This document shows, in pieces, positions 45,391 to 55,026 of a stretch of 64,000 nucleotides of DNA. A model generated the notes under the pieces. It saw nothing but the letters and a program-made list of their open reading frames with translations. It did no database searches and was not told where the DNA came from. A program made the position numbers and the translations under genes. The DNA comes from Methylophilus sp. TWE2 (GTDB taxonomy: Bacteria > Pseudomonadota > Gammaproteobacteria > Burkholderiales > Methylophilaceae). The stretch lies in contig NZ_CP012020.1 in assembly GCF_001183865.1 (NCBI RefSeq), positions 2,351,839-2,415,838 on the forward strand. The letters run 5' to 3'. Position 1 is the first letter of the stretch. Each line of letters opens with the position of its first letter.

Positions 45391-45422
45391 CACAAAAAGA
45401 CGGGTTACCCCGTCTTTTTGTG
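45391..45422 (-). terminator. Rho-independent terminator of the rpoE-mucA-mucB-mucD block
   Basis: Perfect 14-bp stem CACAAAAAGACGGG / CCCGTCTTTTTGTG with loop TTAC, 22 nt past the serine-protease stop. Confidence 0.85.
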
Positions 45423-45443
45423 TTCACTTTCAGGAAATGTCAG

Positions 45444-46862
45444 TTACTTGATTTTAATCGGCACATACAGGGTATTTTCCCCGCGCTGAACTAAGACGGC
45501 GATGGTCTTGCCAGAAGGCACGGCATTGATTTGTTTATTAAACAAGTCAACGCTTTGACTTTCGTTATTGTTTAAGCCCAAAATCACATCTCCGCGACGG
45601 ATACCCGCCTGTGCTGCCGCCCCGCTGCTTTCAATCACCAGCAGGCCATTTTTGCCATTGAGCTTTTTCTTCTGCTGCGGCGTTAATTCACGCAGTGTCA
45701 GGCCCACTTTATTGGCCTCAGGTTTCACCGGTTCTTTACTCACCGCTGGCGCCTCACCTTGCTCGTTAGGCATTTCGCCCACACCCAATTGCAGCGTTTT
45801 ATTTGCGCCTTTGCGTACAACTTCTACCGGCACGACTTTACCTGGCTTAGTAGCTGCAACCACGCGTGGCAGGTCGCTCGAAGTGGTGATCGGCTTGCCA
45901 TCAAACTTGAGGATAATATCGCCTGCTTCCAAACCGCCCTTGTCTGCCGGACTGTTTTTCTCTACACCAGCAATCAGTGCCCCATTGGTCTGCTTCAAGC
46001 CGAAAGACTCCGCCAGTTCCTTGGTGACTTCCTGGATTCCAATCCCCAACCAGCCACGAGCAATCCGCCCATTGGCTTTGAGTTGATTAGAAATATCGAT
46101 GGCGACATCAATGGGAATACTGAATGAAAGCCCCATGGAACCACCGCTTTTACTGTAAATTTGTGAGTTCACCCCTACCACTTCACCACGCAGGTTGAAC
46201 AAGGGGCCGCCCGAGTTACCTGGGTTAATCGCTACATCAGTTTGAATAAAAGGCACATAATTTTCTTGTGGTAAGGCACGGCCTTTGGCACTGACGATAC
46301 CAGCCGTCATTGTGTTTTCGAGACCAAAAGGCGAGCCAATCGCAGCTACCCACTCACCGACCTTAAGCGCATTGGGATCACCAATGGTGACTCTAGGTAA
46401 ACCGGTGGCTTCAATTTTAATCAGCGCGACATCAGTCCGCTTATCGGCCCCGATGATTTTCGCCTTGAACTCACGTTTGTCATAAAGCTTCACCAGCACT
46501 TCATCTGCTTCATTAACCACATGCGCGTTGGTCAATATATAGCCATCTGCACTGATAATAAAGCCTGAGCCCAAGGATTGAGATTTGTAATCCTGACCAC
46601 CGTCCTGCCCCGGCATGCCCGGCATCCCAGGGATGCCAAAGCGGCGCAGGAACTCTTGCAGGTTCTCATCATTCGGCATCCCAGGAAAACCGATACCGGT
46701 GCCGTGCACAACTGAAGTAATACTAATATTGACCACAGCAGGGCCTTGTTTCTCAGCCAGTTCAGTAAAGTCTGGTAAGTCTTTTGCCTGCACAGTCATT
46801 ACTGGCATGGTCGCGGTGATTGCACACGCTAACATCACACCAGAAATCCATTGTCTCATCAT
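45444..46862 (-). CDS. mucD: periplasmic Do-type serine protease/chaperone
   Basis: 472-aa DegP/DegQ/MucD-family protease. Signal peptide (MMRQWISGVMLACAITATMP...VQA); trypsin-like domain with catalytic His (ILTNAHVVNEADE), Asp (DKRTDVALIK) and Ser (NPGNSGGPLFN); two PDZ domains (about residues 275-365 and 380-470: GWLGIGIQEV, SPADKGGLEAGDIIL; AGIRRGDVILGLN). It degrades misfolded envelope proteins. The start at 46862 follows AGGA; the frame opens 5 codons earlier. It is downstream of rpoE-mucA-mucB as in the MucD arrangement. Confidence 0.93.
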   Translation of the reverse strand: MMRQWISGVMLACAITATMPVMTVQAKDLPDFTELAEKQGPAVVNISITSVVHGTGIGFPGMPNDENLQEFLRRFGIPGMPGMPGQDGGQDYKSQSLGSGFIISADGYILTNAHVVNEADEVLVKLYDKREFKAKIIGADKRTDVALIKIEATGLPRVTIGDPNALKVGEWVAAIGSPFGLENTMTAGIVSAKGRALPQENYVPFIQTDVAINPGNSGGPLFNLRGEVVGVNSQIYSKSGGSMGLSFSIPIDVAIDISNQLKANGRIARGWLGIGIQEVTKELAESFGLKQTNGALIAGVEKNSPADKGGLEAGDIILKFDGKPITTSSDLPRVVAATKPGKVVPVEVVRKGANKTLQLGVGEMPNEQGEAPAVSKEPVKPEANKVGLTLRELTPQQKKKLNGKNGLLVIESSGAAAQAGIRRGDVILGLNNNESQSVDLFNKQINAVPSGKTIAVLVQRGENTLYVPIKIK

Positions 46863-47048
46863 GATTATTCCTATCATTTAATGACTATTAAAATTGTACT
46901 TCTATCTATTCGGGAAAATTGAGCAACACTCATCAATGAAGCTATCCGCTCATTAAGTGGTGGCGCAGTCTGAAAATGCAAGCCCTTAAAACGGATCACC
47001 TTTTGAATAAAAACTTACCTATCCGTATACTTGCAATGACGCAAACTA

Positions 47049-48017
47049 CTATTTCTTGAAAGTGACTTGTTGCGCAATTTGCTCAACCGTTTGCGCAGGC
47101 ACCTCACCGACAACAACCAGCTGGTAACCATTGAGCACATGCGCATACACATTCGTTGAGCCCATGCTTTTCTTGCCGACTCGAGGCTGCATGCCTTTGA
47201 TCATCGGTTCAACAAACAACGACACTGAGGCCAGCCCATCAGAAAAAATCAATTGTCTTACCGGGGTCGTCCTGCCGGGCACCTTTAATTGTATCTGATC
47301 TACTTTTTTATATCCGGCAGGGAGATTTGGAACGACCAAGTTATCTTCTGTGTGCGTCAAGTCGGTCGTGTCATCCATGACATAGGGCTTGGTCGCATCA
47401 ATTTTAGGCTGGAACCAGTCCAGGTCTTTGGTATGCAACATGGCCACCTGATTAAAGCCAATCTGCTCCAGCGTCCGGCCCTGCATATCGAGCATGCTCA
47501 TTTTAAGCAGGAGCCCATATTCGGTATCAGACCAAATGCGGTATTGGTAGCGCAGGTTATCGTTAGGGATCATATCGAGGACTTGCGCCAGACGACCGGC
47601 CACTCGCTCCTGGCCGATAAACTTGAGCTTGTAATTCTGCTTGAGGGGATACAATTGGGTGGGCAGCATGGCTGGAAACAAATTCTGTCCGCGCCGCTTT
47701 TCAATGACGACCTTGTCATTTTTAGCATTGAAGATAACAATGTCATCGCCTTCGCTAAACACTTCACGCGGACGGCCATCAAGCACAACATTGCGCGTAA
47801 ACTCGCGCCCACCTTCATAAATGTGGGTAATTTGTACTGAGCGGATCACCGCCCCATTCTGATAAACAAACAAGCCCTGGTAATTCAACTCCCTGGCTGC
47901 AGAAGCCGTTTTCTGCATGGTGGCCCAGAGATCCTCTTCGGCAACGGCAGATTGGCTAAAAATTGCGAGTAGCAAGACACGCAGAAAATGCCCAGGAAAA
48001 ACAAACTTGAGTGACAT
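47049..48017 (-). CDS. mucB: sigma-E regulatory protein MucB/RseB
   Basis: 322-aa periplasmic MucB/RseB, which binds the anti-sigma factor and senses mislocalised lipids or lipopolysaccharide. Signal peptide (LRVLLLAIFSQSAVA); then LNYQGLFVYQNGAVIRSVQITH, DNLRYQYRIWSDTEYGLLLKMSMLD and the C-terminal domain AHVLNGYQLVVVGEVPAQTV. Length normal (about 318). It lies 22 bp after mucA. Confidence 0.92.
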   Translation of the reverse strand: MSLKFVFPGHFLRVLLLAIFSQSAVAEEDLWATMQKTASAARELNYQGLFVYQNGAVIRSVQITHIYEGGREFTRNVVLDGRPREVFSEGDDIVIFNAKNDKVVIEKRRGQNLFPAMLPTQLYPLKQNYKLKFIGQERVAGRLAQVLDMIPNDNLRYQYRIWSDTEYGLLLKMSMLDMQGRTLEQIGFNQVAMLHTKDLDWFQPKIDATKPYVMDDTTDLTHTEDNLVVPNLPAGYKKVDQIQLKVPGRTTPVRQLIFSDGLASVSLFVEPMIKGMQPRVGKKSMGSTNVYAHVLNGYQLVVVGEVPAQTVEQIAQQVTFKK

Positions 48018-48039
48018 ATACCCGTAGATAACAATAGAC

Positions 48040-48504
48040 TTATTCGCCAGCGTTATAAGCTACATTTTGCATGTAGTATGTTGCGCTAGTAGGGGCATAA
48101 TTATGATGTGCTAATACATACTGATCAGTATCATTATCGGCAATTTGGTCAGGCGCTGCCACTTCGGGTTGATTGATCACAAACAGGCCGACAAAGAAAG
48201 CTGCTGCGACCGAGGCAGCAATTGACCATGTGTACTTACTGAAATGCGGACGGATGTGGGAAATTTTTTGGGAGGCAGCGACCGCCTGCGGCGCCAGCAT
48301 GGTTGGCTCATCTGCCAACTGGGCCATAATGCGGCTAGTCATATCTGATTGTACCCAGCACTCTTCACGCAACACATCTCGGATCACATGGTAATCACGC
48401 CAGGCCTGTGCAACCTCACCAGTAGATTTCGCTGCGAGAAAAATATGTTCACAGCGCTCAATATCGACCTCACCGTCGACCAAGGCAGATAATTGCTGCT
48501 TCAT
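48040..48504 (-). CDS. mucA: anti-sigma-E factor MucA/RseA
   Basis: 154-aa anti-sigma factor. The cytoplasmic N-terminus MKQQLSALVDGEVD...WRDYHVIRDVLRE carries the sigma-E-binding helices; a single membrane span (YTWSIAASVAAAFFVGLFVI) and a short periplasmic tail follow. Regulated proteolysis would free sigma-E under envelope stress. It lies between rpoE and mucB, as usual; the tail is shorter than E. coli RseA. Confidence 0.92.
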   Translation of the reverse strand: MKQQLSALVDGEVDIERCEHIFLAAKSTGEVAQAWRDYHVIRDVLREECWVQSDMTSRIMAQLADEPTMLAPQAVAASQKISHIRPHFSKYTWSIAASVAAAFFVGLFVINQPEVAAPDQIADNDTDQYVLAHHNYAPTSATYYMQNVAYNAGE

Positions 48505-48591
48505 AATAACCCCAAATCAATTACTGTTTTTATGTTAGCATTTAACAAAAAATTTGTCATAACACTCATATCGTTTTTGTTGTCGAATTGC

Positions 48592-49332
48592 CTACCAGCG
48601 CTTGTGCTGTGGCGTATCCAACAACGGTCTCAATTTGGTCGCAATCGTTTCACGCGCCCGAAAAATACGTGAACGCACAGTCCCGATCGGACATTGCATC
48701 ACGTTAGCAATGTCTTCATAACTCAATCCTTCAAGTTCGCGCAACGTAATTGCAGTTCGCAACTCTTCAGGCAATGCCGCAATCGCATCATTGACCGTTT
48801 GCGCAATCTCTTTGGTCATCAGGGACGTTTCTGGCGTCTCCAGTGTGCGCATATCATCGCCTTCATCGAAGTTTTCTACATCTTCGATTTCCACGTCTTG
48901 CAGCACTTGTGGCTTGCGACCCATGGAGACCAGGTAGTTTTTGGCAGTATTAATGCCAATACGATACAACCATGTATAAAACGCGCTGTCGCCACGGAAG
49001 CTGTGCAACGCGCGATAAGCCTTGATAAAAGACTCCTGCACAACATCTTCCACTTCCGCCTGATCGCGGATCATGCGCGATAAAAGGCGTCCAAGTTTAC
49101 GGTGATATTTTTCCACCAATAGTCCAAAGGCACGCTTGTCGCCCTGCTGAGCACGCTCGACCAGCATCTGGTCAAACTCTTTGTTCTCTTGCTGTTTGGC
49201 GCTGGCCGCCTGAACAGTCATATCGCGAGGACTCCCTTGGGTAATTTTATGATTAGGAGTAGTATACGCTTTTGTGTTATTTTCGACGAACCCGGTGCGT
49301 GTTAACGCTTCTAAATTTGCTGTGTGTAACAT
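48592..49332 (-). CDS. rpoE: RNA polymerase sigma factor RpoE (AlgU)
   Basis: ECF sigma-24, envelope-stress regulator. Seen: LVERAQQGDKRAFGLLVEKYHRKLGRLLSRMIRD (region 2 start), VEDVVQESFIKAYRALHSFRGDSAFYTWLYRIGINTAKNYL (regions 2.1-2.4) and LPEELRTAITLRELEGLSYEDIANVM, GTVRSRIFRARE (region 4). The frame from 49332 gives 246 aa, about 40 longer than usual. Both ATG 49332 (AAGGG, 8 nt) and ATG 49221 (GGGAG, 10 nt; 209 aa, homologous length) have a ribosome site; the homologous part starts after 49221. A sigma-E promoter lies upstream, so it is autoregulated. Confidence 0.93.
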   Translation of the reverse strand: MLHTANLEALTRTGFVENNTKAYTTPNHKITQGSPRDMTVQAASAKQQENKEFDQMLVERAQQGDKRAFGLLVEKYHRKLGRLLSRMIRDQAEVEDVVQESFIKAYRALHSFRGDSAFYTWLYRIGINTAKNYLVSMGRKPQVLQDVEIEDVENFDEGDDMRTLETPETSLMTKEIAQTVNDAIAALPEELRTAITLRELEGLSYEDIANVMQCPIGTVRSRIFRARETIATKLRPLLDTPQHKRW

Positions 49333-49386
49333 CGTCTCATCCCTTATTTTTTGCCTACAATGTCAAATAGCAATGTTGGCAATTGA

Positions 49387-49414
49387 TATGACCCGAACCT
49401 CTCTGCAAAGTTCC
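49387..49414 (-). promoter_or_regulatory. sigma-E promoter upstream of rpoE
   Basis: Minus strand: -35 GGAACTT (49414-49408), 16-bp spacer, -10 TCATA (49391-49387). This matches the sigma-E consensus (GGAACTT / TCnnA) and explains autoregulation of rpoE. Transcription would start near 49380. Confidence 0.75.
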
Positions 49415-49431
49415 ATTGACTCCACCATCCT

Positions 49432-51042
49432 ATGAATAAAATGTTCGATGTGCTGATTATTGGCAGTGGTCTGGCAGGCCAGTCATTGGCCTTACGCCTG
49501 GCAGATAATCATCGGGTATGCATACTGAGCAAACGTGAATTAACCATGAGTGCCAGCAACTGGGCGCAAGGGGGAATTGCTGCCGTGCTCAACAGCGAGG
49601 ATTCAGTAGAAGCCCATATTAAAGATACATTGGATGCCGGCGCAGGATTATGTGACAGCGAAGTCACGCGCATGGTGGTCACCAATGGCCGTGCCAGTAT
49701 TGAATGGTTATTACAGCAAGGGGTGAATTTTACACGCGAGGCTGAAGATGACCGCCTGCACCTGACGCGCGAAGGCGGCCATAGCCATCGCCGCGTGGTG
49801 CATGTCGCGGATGCCACTGGACAAGCGGTGCAGACAACCTTGACCGACCGTGTGCGCGAGCATCCGAACATCACCATCCTTGAACATCACATTGCGGTCG
49901 ACCTGATCACCACGCATAAACTTTTCAAGCAGACCGCAATGGATGGCCCCAACCGCTGCCTGGGCGCCTACGTGCTCAACAACCAGACCGGCAAGGTGAT
50001 TACTCTCTCGGCACAATATACCGTGATGGCTACCGGTGGTGCGGGCAAGGTCTATTTGTATACCACCAACCCTGACATCAGTACCGGTGACGGGATTGCG
50101 ATGGGATGGCGGGCTGGTTGCCGAGTCGCCAACCTGGAGTTTGTACAATTTCATCCGACTTGCCTTTACCATCCGCATGCCAAATCGTTTTTAATCTCTG
50201 AGGTATTGCGTGGCGAAGGAGGCTTGCTACTCTTGCCAGATGGCACGCGGTTTATGCCCTGGCATGATGAGCGTGCGGAACTAGCCCCACGTGACGTGGT
50301 AGCTCGCGCCATTGACTTCGAGATGAAAAAACGCGGCCTGGATTGTGTCTACCTGGATATCAGCCACAAACCGGCAGAATTTATCCAGTCCCACTTTCCA
50401 AATATTTACCAGCGCTGCCTGCAATTGGGTATCGATATCACCAAACAACCTATCCCGGTCGTCCCGGCTGCACATTACACCTGTGGTGGTGTCATGACTG
50501 ATATGCACGGCCGGACCGACATTGATTGCCTGTATGCCATCGGTGAAACAGCCTGTACCGGCTTGCATGGCGCAAACCGCCTGGCCAGCAACTCCTTACT
50601 GGAATGCCTGGCATTTAGCCAAAGCTGTGCACAAGATATTGAAGCTCTAGGAGCGCAACCCACCATTTCACTGCCAGACTGGGATGAAAGCCGTGTCACC
50701 GATGCTGACGAAGAGGTATTGATTACCCACACCTGGGATGAGTTACGGCGGTTTATGTGGAACTACGTGGGCATTGTGCGCACGACTAAGCGCCTGAGCC
50801 GTGCCCTGCATCGTATCCATATGCTGCGAGATGAAGTGGGCGAGTTTTACAGCAACTTTAAAGTCAGCCACGACTTGATTGAATTGCGCAACTTGTTACA
50901 AGTAGCGGAGCTGATCGTACTCAGCGCCATCGATCGCCACGAAAGCCGCGGCCTGCACTACAGCAAAGACTATCCTGACTTGCTATCGGAAGCGATTCCT
51001 ACCGTGCTTACGCCTGACAACTACACCAGCCTGCTGGATTAA
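49432..51042 (+). CDS. nadB: L-aspartate oxidase
   Basis: 536-aa FAD enzyme that oxidises aspartate to iminoaspartate for NAD synthesis. Seen: dinucleotide-binding [18 protein letters not shown] near residues 8-25, [71 protein letters not shown] and [16 protein letters not shown]. Normal length (E. coli 540). Divergent from rpoE, which is a common neighbour of nadB. Confidence 0.97.
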   Translation: MNKMFDVLIIGSGLAGQSLALRLADNHRVCILSKRELTMSASNWAQGGIAAVLNSEDSVEAHIKDTLDAGAGLCDSEVTRMVVTNGRASIEWLLQQGVNFTREAEDDRLHLTREGGHSHRRVVHVADATGQAVQTTLTDRVREHPNITILEHHIAVDLITTHKLFKQTAMDGPNRCLGAYVLNNQTGKVITLSAQYTVMATGGAGKVYLYTTNPDISTGDGIAMGWRAGCRVANLEFVQFHPTCLYHPHAKSFLISEVLRGEGGLLLLPDGTRFMPWHDERAELAPRDVVARAIDFEMKKRGLDCVYLDISHKPAEFIQSHFPNIYQRCLQLGIDITKQPIPVVPAAHYTCGGVMTDMHGRTDIDCLYAIGETACTGLHGANRLASNSLLECLAFSQSCAQDIEALGAQPTISLPDWDESRVTDADEEVLITHTWDELRRFMWNYVGIVRTTKRLSRALHRIHMLRDEVGEFYSNFKVSHDLIELRNLLQVAELIVLSAIDRHESRGLHYSKDYPDLLSEAIPTVLTPDNYTSLLD

Positions 51043-51054
51043 GATCAGCCAGGG

Positions 51055-51531
51055 ATGAACCAAGCCTGGCTTCTATGCAGCCTGCTGGCATATTATGCCA
51101 ATGCCCATGCACAGCCTGTATTGGAAAAAGTGCTTGATGGCGACACTGTCATCATTCGTGATGAGGCACGATCATACCACTTGCGGCTGCTGGATATAGA
51201 CGCTCCAGAACTGCATCAGGCCTTTGGCAAACAATCCAGACGCAGCCTTGACCAACTTTGCATGAATGCCCCCATCTCGGTCCAATTACAAGGACAGGAC
51301 CTCTTCGGCAGGACATTGGGGCACTTATACTGCGGCAAGCAGGATGCCAGTCAATCTCAAATTGCAGTGGGCATGGCCTGGTTTAACCAGCGTTATTCCA
51401 GGCGCTACGAATTGCAAGTCTTGCAAAAACAGGTCCAACAACAAGCATTAGGCTTATGGCAACAGTCGAATCCATTGCCACCATGGCAATGGCGCAAACT
51501 TTACGGACGACATTATCATCACCAAGAGTGA
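51055..51531 (+). CDS. thermonuclease-family (SNase-like) secreted nuclease
   Basis: 158-aa protein with a short signal peptide (WLLCSLLAYYANAHA) and a staphylococcal-nuclease fold: VLDGDTVIIRDEARSYHLRLLDIDAPEL (Arg and Asp of the active site), GQDLFGRTLGHLYC, and VGMAWFNQRYSRR. The conserved Asp in GDTV and DIDAPE binds calcium. It starts 12 nt after nadB and is likely cotranscribed. Substrate unproven. Confidence 0.88.
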   Translation: MNQAWLLCSLLAYYANAHAQPVLEKVLDGDTVIIRDEARSYHLRLLDIDAPELHQAFGKQSRRSLDQLCMNAPISVQLQGQDLFGRTLGHLYCGKQDASQSQIAVGMAWFNQRYSRRYELQVLQKQVQQQALGLWQQSNPLPPWQWRKLYGRHYHHQE

Positions 51532-51591
51532 CACCATCACTACAATATCCTTTAGAATATTGTTTTATTAAAGAACTTTAGGATTTTATAC

Positions 51592-52071
51592 ATGCAAGTA
51601 GCAATGAACACCGTGGTCACCATGACCTACAAACTGCAAAATAGCGATGGCGACATCCTGGAAGAAAGCAAGGATCCGGTAGCTTATCTGCATGGTGGTT
51701 ATGACAATATTTTCCCTAAAGTGGAAGAAGCCATGCATGGCAAAAACGTGGGTGACGTAGTAGAAGTCAGCCTGGACCCGGAAGATGCATTTGGTGAGTA
51801 TGATGAAGGCCTGGTACAAATCGAACCAGCAAGCGCGTTTCCAAGTAATGACCTCAAAGTTGGTATGCAGTTTGAGGGCGAAGACGAAACAGGTGATGTC
51901 ATTTTGTACACCATTACTGACGTTGCCGACGGCAAAGTCGTCGTCGACGGCAACCATCCGTGGGCGGGCCAACGCTTGCTGTTTACGGCGACCATTGCCA
52001 GCGTCCGCTCAGCAAACCAGGAAGAGATTGCGCATCAGCACGTCCATGGCGCCGGTGGTCACCACCACTAA
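51592..52071 (+). CDS. slyD: FKBP-type peptidyl-prolyl isomerase SlyD
   Basis: 159-aa SlyD-like isomerase with an inserted-flap chaperone domain. Seen: MTYKLQNSDGDILEESKDPVAYLHGG, FPKVEEAMHGKNVGDVVEVSL, PEDAFGEYDEGLVQ, and VVDGNHPWAGQRLLFTATI. The C-terminus is His-rich (HQHVHGAGGHHH), as in metal-binding SlyD. Cytoplasmic. Normal length for short-tailed SlyD. Confidence 0.93.
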   Translation: MQVAMNTVVTMTYKLQNSDGDILEESKDPVAYLHGGYDNIFPKVEEAMHGKNVGDVVEVSLDPEDAFGEYDEGLVQIEPASAFPSNDLKVGMQFEGEDETGDVILYTITDVADGKVVVDGNHPWAGQRLLFTATIASVRSANQEEIAHQHVHGAGGHHH

Positions 52072-52226
52072 TCAGCGACAAGCTGTTTAAACGGGTTGGC
52101 GCAACTTTCCTTGCGTCAATACTTCCGTTTTGACAACGTCTGCCACTTCACTCCACACAAGGCTGAGTGACAAAGTCGGCAATGCAGATGACGCAATCTC
52201 CTGCTCTAAGACCAGACTGGTTTCTG

Positions 52227-52775
52227 CTACTCCAGCGGAATTTCGGTTTGAGCAAAGGCTTCAAAGGGTGGCAACTCCGCCAAGGATCGTAAATTCAAGT
52301 CATCCAGAAAATGTTTGGTGGTGGCATAGAGTGAGGGTCTGCCGGGGACTTCGCGCTGGCCGACCACATCTATCCAGTCCCGCTCCTGCAATTGGCGAAT
52401 CACGTTAGGATTCACCGCAACCCCTCGAATCTGCTCAATATCGCCCCGTGTCACAGGTTGCCGGTAAGCAATAATTGCCAGCGTTTCCATCACCGCCCGC
52501 GAATACTTTGGTTGACGTTCAGGATTCAGTCGTGAGAGATACTCGCTATACTCAGCCTTGGCCTGGAAGCGATAACCGCTGGCCACTTGCACCAAGTCCA
52601 GAGTCTTGTCCAACCAGTCCGCCTTCAATTCATCGAGCAGCATGCGCAAGGTAGCACGCTCCATGCGCCCGGCAAACAGCTTGAGCAAATCTTCCAGCGC
52701 TAATGGCTGAGGTGAAGTCAGTAAAGCCGCTTCCAAGATGCGCTTCATTTCCTCGATACTGTCGGGCTCACGCAT
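52227..52775 (-). CDS. scpB: segregation and condensation protein B
   Basis: 182-aa ScpB, a winged-helix kleisin partner of the SMC complex. Seen: IEEMKRILEAALLTSPQPL, LVQVASGYRFQAKAEYSEYL, YSRAVMETLAIIAYRQPVTRGDIEQIRGV, ERDWIDVVGQREVPGRPSLYATTKHFLDD. It follows scpA by 8 bp in the same direction, the standard scpA-scpB order. Confidence 0.95.
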   Translation of the reverse strand: MREPDSIEEMKRILEAALLTSPQPLALEDLLKLFAGRMERATLRMLLDELKADWLDKTLDLVQVASGYRFQAKAEYSEYLSRLNPERQPKYSRAVMETLAIIAYRQPVTRGDIEQIRGVAVNPNVIRQLQERDWIDVVGQREVPGRPSLYATTKHFLDDLNLRSLAELPPFEAFAQTEIPLE

Positions 52776-52783
52776 GGCTGATC

Positions 52784-53581
52784 CTAACTCGAGCTATTGG
52801 CTTGCACATAAATCGTTCCAAACGCTTCCTGCTGGGTAATGCGTATCAAGCCTTCTTTCGCAAGCTCAAGCATGGCGAGGAAGTTCACGACCAGTTTGGG
52901 GATGCCTTCGGTTTGCAGGTCAAACAGTTCATCAAATCGCAGCACTTGCATCGTACTTAACCTACGCAATAACAAACTCATATGCTCACGCACAGAAAGC
53001 TCGGCTCGCCCTAATTTATGATGCTGGTTCAATTTGGCGCGCTTGAGCACATTGCGCCAGGCTTCCACCAGGTCATCCAGGCTGACTTCTGGCGGTTTCA
53101 CCTGACTGATATGCTGGTAATACGCCGCTGCGACATCAATCTCTTCCCCGACCTTTGGCATTGCATCCAGTCGCTGTGCCGCCAGCTTGATCGCTTCATA
53201 TTCCATCAGGCGCTTGACGAGTTCTGCGCGGGGATCATCCTCTTCCTCGACCTCGGTCGGTTTGGGTAGTAACATGCGCGACTTGATTTCAATGAGCATG
53301 GCGGACATCAATAGATATTCCGCCGCTAATTCGAGTTTAATCCCCTTCATTTTTTCCACATAAACCATGTACTGCACCGTGAGGTCAGCCATAGGGATAT
53401 CCAGGATATCGAGGTTATGCTTGCGGATCAGGTACAGCAACAAATCTAACGGGCCTTCAAAGGTATCCAGGTACACCTCTAGCGCGTCGGGTGGAATATA
53501 CAGGTCTTGAGGCAACTCAGAGAGTGTTTCGCCTTTGATTTTCACCTGGGCGGTGAGTGGGCTATTGAGTGTCGCGTCCAT
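52784..53581 (-). CDS. scpA: segregation and condensation protein A
   Basis: 265-aa kleisin ScpA that bridges SMC heads. Seen: LEVYLDTFEGPLDLLLYLIRKHNLDILDIPMADLTVQYM, LAAEYLLMSAMLIEIKSRMLLP, VKRLMEYEAIKLAAQRLDAM, and the C-terminal winged helix with NFLAMLELAKEGLIRITQQEAFGTIYV. It precedes scpB. Confidence 0.95.
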   Translation of the reverse strand: MDATLNSPLTAQVKIKGETLSELPQDLYIPPDALEVYLDTFEGPLDLLLYLIRKHNLDILDIPMADLTVQYMVYVEKMKGIKLELAAEYLLMSAMLIEIKSRMLLPKPTEVEEEDDPRAELVKRLMEYEAIKLAAQRLDAMPKVGEEIDVAAAYYQHISQVKPPEVSLDDLVEAWRNVLKRAKLNQHHKLGRAELSVREHMSLLLRRLSTMQVLRFDELFDLQTEGIPKLVVNFLAMLELAKEGLIRITQQEAFGTIYVQANSSS

Positions 53582-53618
53582 GCCACGATTGTAACGATTT
53601 GCGATGCAGGATTAAAGA

Positions 53619-54053
53619 CTATTCTGCATAGGGATTAGCGAAGCCCAACTTCTGCAGGATGGCAATTTCCATGGCCTCCATCAAGTCAGCTTGTGCATCG
53701 ATTTCGTGGTCATAGCCATGCAGGTGCAACACGCCATGCACCGTCATATGCGCATAATGTGCAAGCAAGGCTTTGCCTTGTTCCTTGGCCTCCCTGGCAA
53801 CGACAGGGGCACAAATGACAATATCCCCCATGAGCAAAGGCTCTTCAGTTAACGGAAAAGTCAACACATTGGTGGGGTAATCCTTGCCGCGGTAACTGGC
53901 GTTCAACTGCTTCCCTTCCTCTTCATCCACCACACGAATGGCTAAACTGGTTTCTACCCGCAACGCCGCGCGTACCCAGCGCTTGAATTGGCTGGCAGAA
54001 GGAATATTCTCCGCTTGCGAGGCCAGTTGCAATGAAAAATCCAGTTGGGGCAT
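53619..54053 (-). CDS. ybeY: endoribonuclease YbeY
   Basis: 144-aa YbeY (UPF0054), a zinc endoribonuclease for 16S rRNA maturation and quality control. Seen: SYRGKDYPTNVLTFPL, MGDIVICAPVV, and the zinc site HMTVHGVLHLHGYDHE with three His in HxxxHxxxxxH. Length normal. It is usually beside phoH or lnt; here it is beside scpA. Confidence 0.95.
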   Translation of the reverse strand: MPQLDFSLQLASQAENIPSASQFKRWVRAALRVETSLAIRVVDEEEGKQLNASYRGKDYPTNVLTFPLTEEPLLMGDIVICAPVVAREAKEQGKALLAHYAHMTVHGVLHLHGYDHEIDAQADLMEAMEIAILQKLGFANPYAE

Positions 54054-54117
54054 ACCGTTAAGTTTTCTGTAAAATATTCGTTATTATAGAAAGAAAACCC
54101 TTAAAGGAAACGGTGTG

Positions 54118-54900
54118 ATGACAAATCGCTCCAAGCTGGTGGTTGCCAACCGCAAAATGCACGGCAACTTGCCAGACAATCAGCAGTTTATGCAAACGCT
54201 ATTGCAACAAACCCGCCATCATAAGGCACGTTATGCGGTGTGCCCGCCACATCCTTATCTGTTCCAGGCACAGCAAGTGCTGCAAGACAGCCACATTGCC
54301 TGGGGTGGGCAAAACATGAGCCGCTATGAAAAAGGTGCCTATACGGGCTCGGTCTCACCTCTCATGCTAAAAGAATTTGGCTGCAGCTATGTGATTATCG
54401 GTCACTCAGAAAGGCGTCAACGCGGTCACGACAGTGATGAAACCTGCGGAGAACGTTTTGAATCAGCACTCAAAGCTGGACTCACGCCCATTTTGTGCAT
54501 CGGTGAAACCTTAGAAGAGTACGAGCAAGGCGAAACTGACCTTGTCGTGGTACGGCAACTCAATCCGGTGATTGCGCATGTCGGCATTGAGGCGCTATCA
54601 AAAGGCGTGATTGCCTATGAGCCAGTGTGGGCCATAGGCACAGGCAGAGCAGCCACTCCACAGCATGCACAAGCCATTTTGTCTTTTATCCGTGGCCATA
54701 TTGAATTACTGGACACAAAGGCGGCCGAGGACATTACCTTGCTGTACGGTGGCAGTATGAATCCTGGCAATGCCGCACAACTATTAAGCATGCCCGATGT
54801 CGATGGTGGCTTGATCGGCGGCGCCTCCCTGGTGGCAGACGACTTTATCCGCATCTGCCAGATTGCCAACGAATTGACCCCGCTCAAAACCGCAGCCTGA
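54118..54900 (+). CDS. tpiA: triosephosphate isomerase (second copy)
   Basis: 260-aa triosephosphate isomerase. Catalytic residues are kept: Asn/Lys in VVANRKMHGN (N11, K13 with Arg in place of the usual Trp), YVIIGHSERR, and AYEPVWAIGTG, plus YGGSMNPGNA and DGGLIGGAS phosphate loops. AAAGGA lies 9 nt before ATG 54118; GTG 54115 is an alternative. It stands alone between divergent ybeY and the lipoprotein gene, away from the fba-tpiA group at 22 kb. In beta- and gammaproteobacteria tpiA is often near secG or nuo genes, not seen here. Confidence 0.93.
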   Translation: MTNRSKLVVANRKMHGNLPDNQQFMQTLLQQTRHHKARYAVCPPHPYLFQAQQVLQDSHIAWGGQNMSRYEKGAYTGSVSPLMLKEFGCSYVIIGHSERRQRGHDSDETCGERFESALKAGLTPILCIGETLEEYEQGETDLVVVRQLNPVIAHVGIEALSKGVIAYEPVWAIGTGRAATPQHAQAILSFIRGHIELLDTKAAEDITLLYGGSMNPGNAAQLLSMPDVDGGLIGGASLVADDFIRICQIANELTPLKTAA

Positions 54901-54936
54901 CTCACGTTTCAGCCGCACTGCCCGGACAAGACCAAT

Positions 54937-54964
54937 AAAAAAGCCGACTCACGTCGGCTTTTCT
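54937..54964. terminator. terminator between tpiA-2 and the lipoprotein gene
   Basis: Stem AAAAGCCGAC / GTCGGCTTTT with loop TCAC; U-tracts on both strands, between convergent genes. Confidence 0.85.
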
Positions 54965-55026
54965 ACATCTAAGTAAACTAGATCTTTACTAACAATTTAA
55001 GTAAAACCAGATTACTGTAGTCTGGA

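Noticed and set aside
52130..52408. 92-aa plus-strand frame between slyD and scpB
   Set aside because: Most of it is antisense to scpB, and the start lacks a ribosome site.
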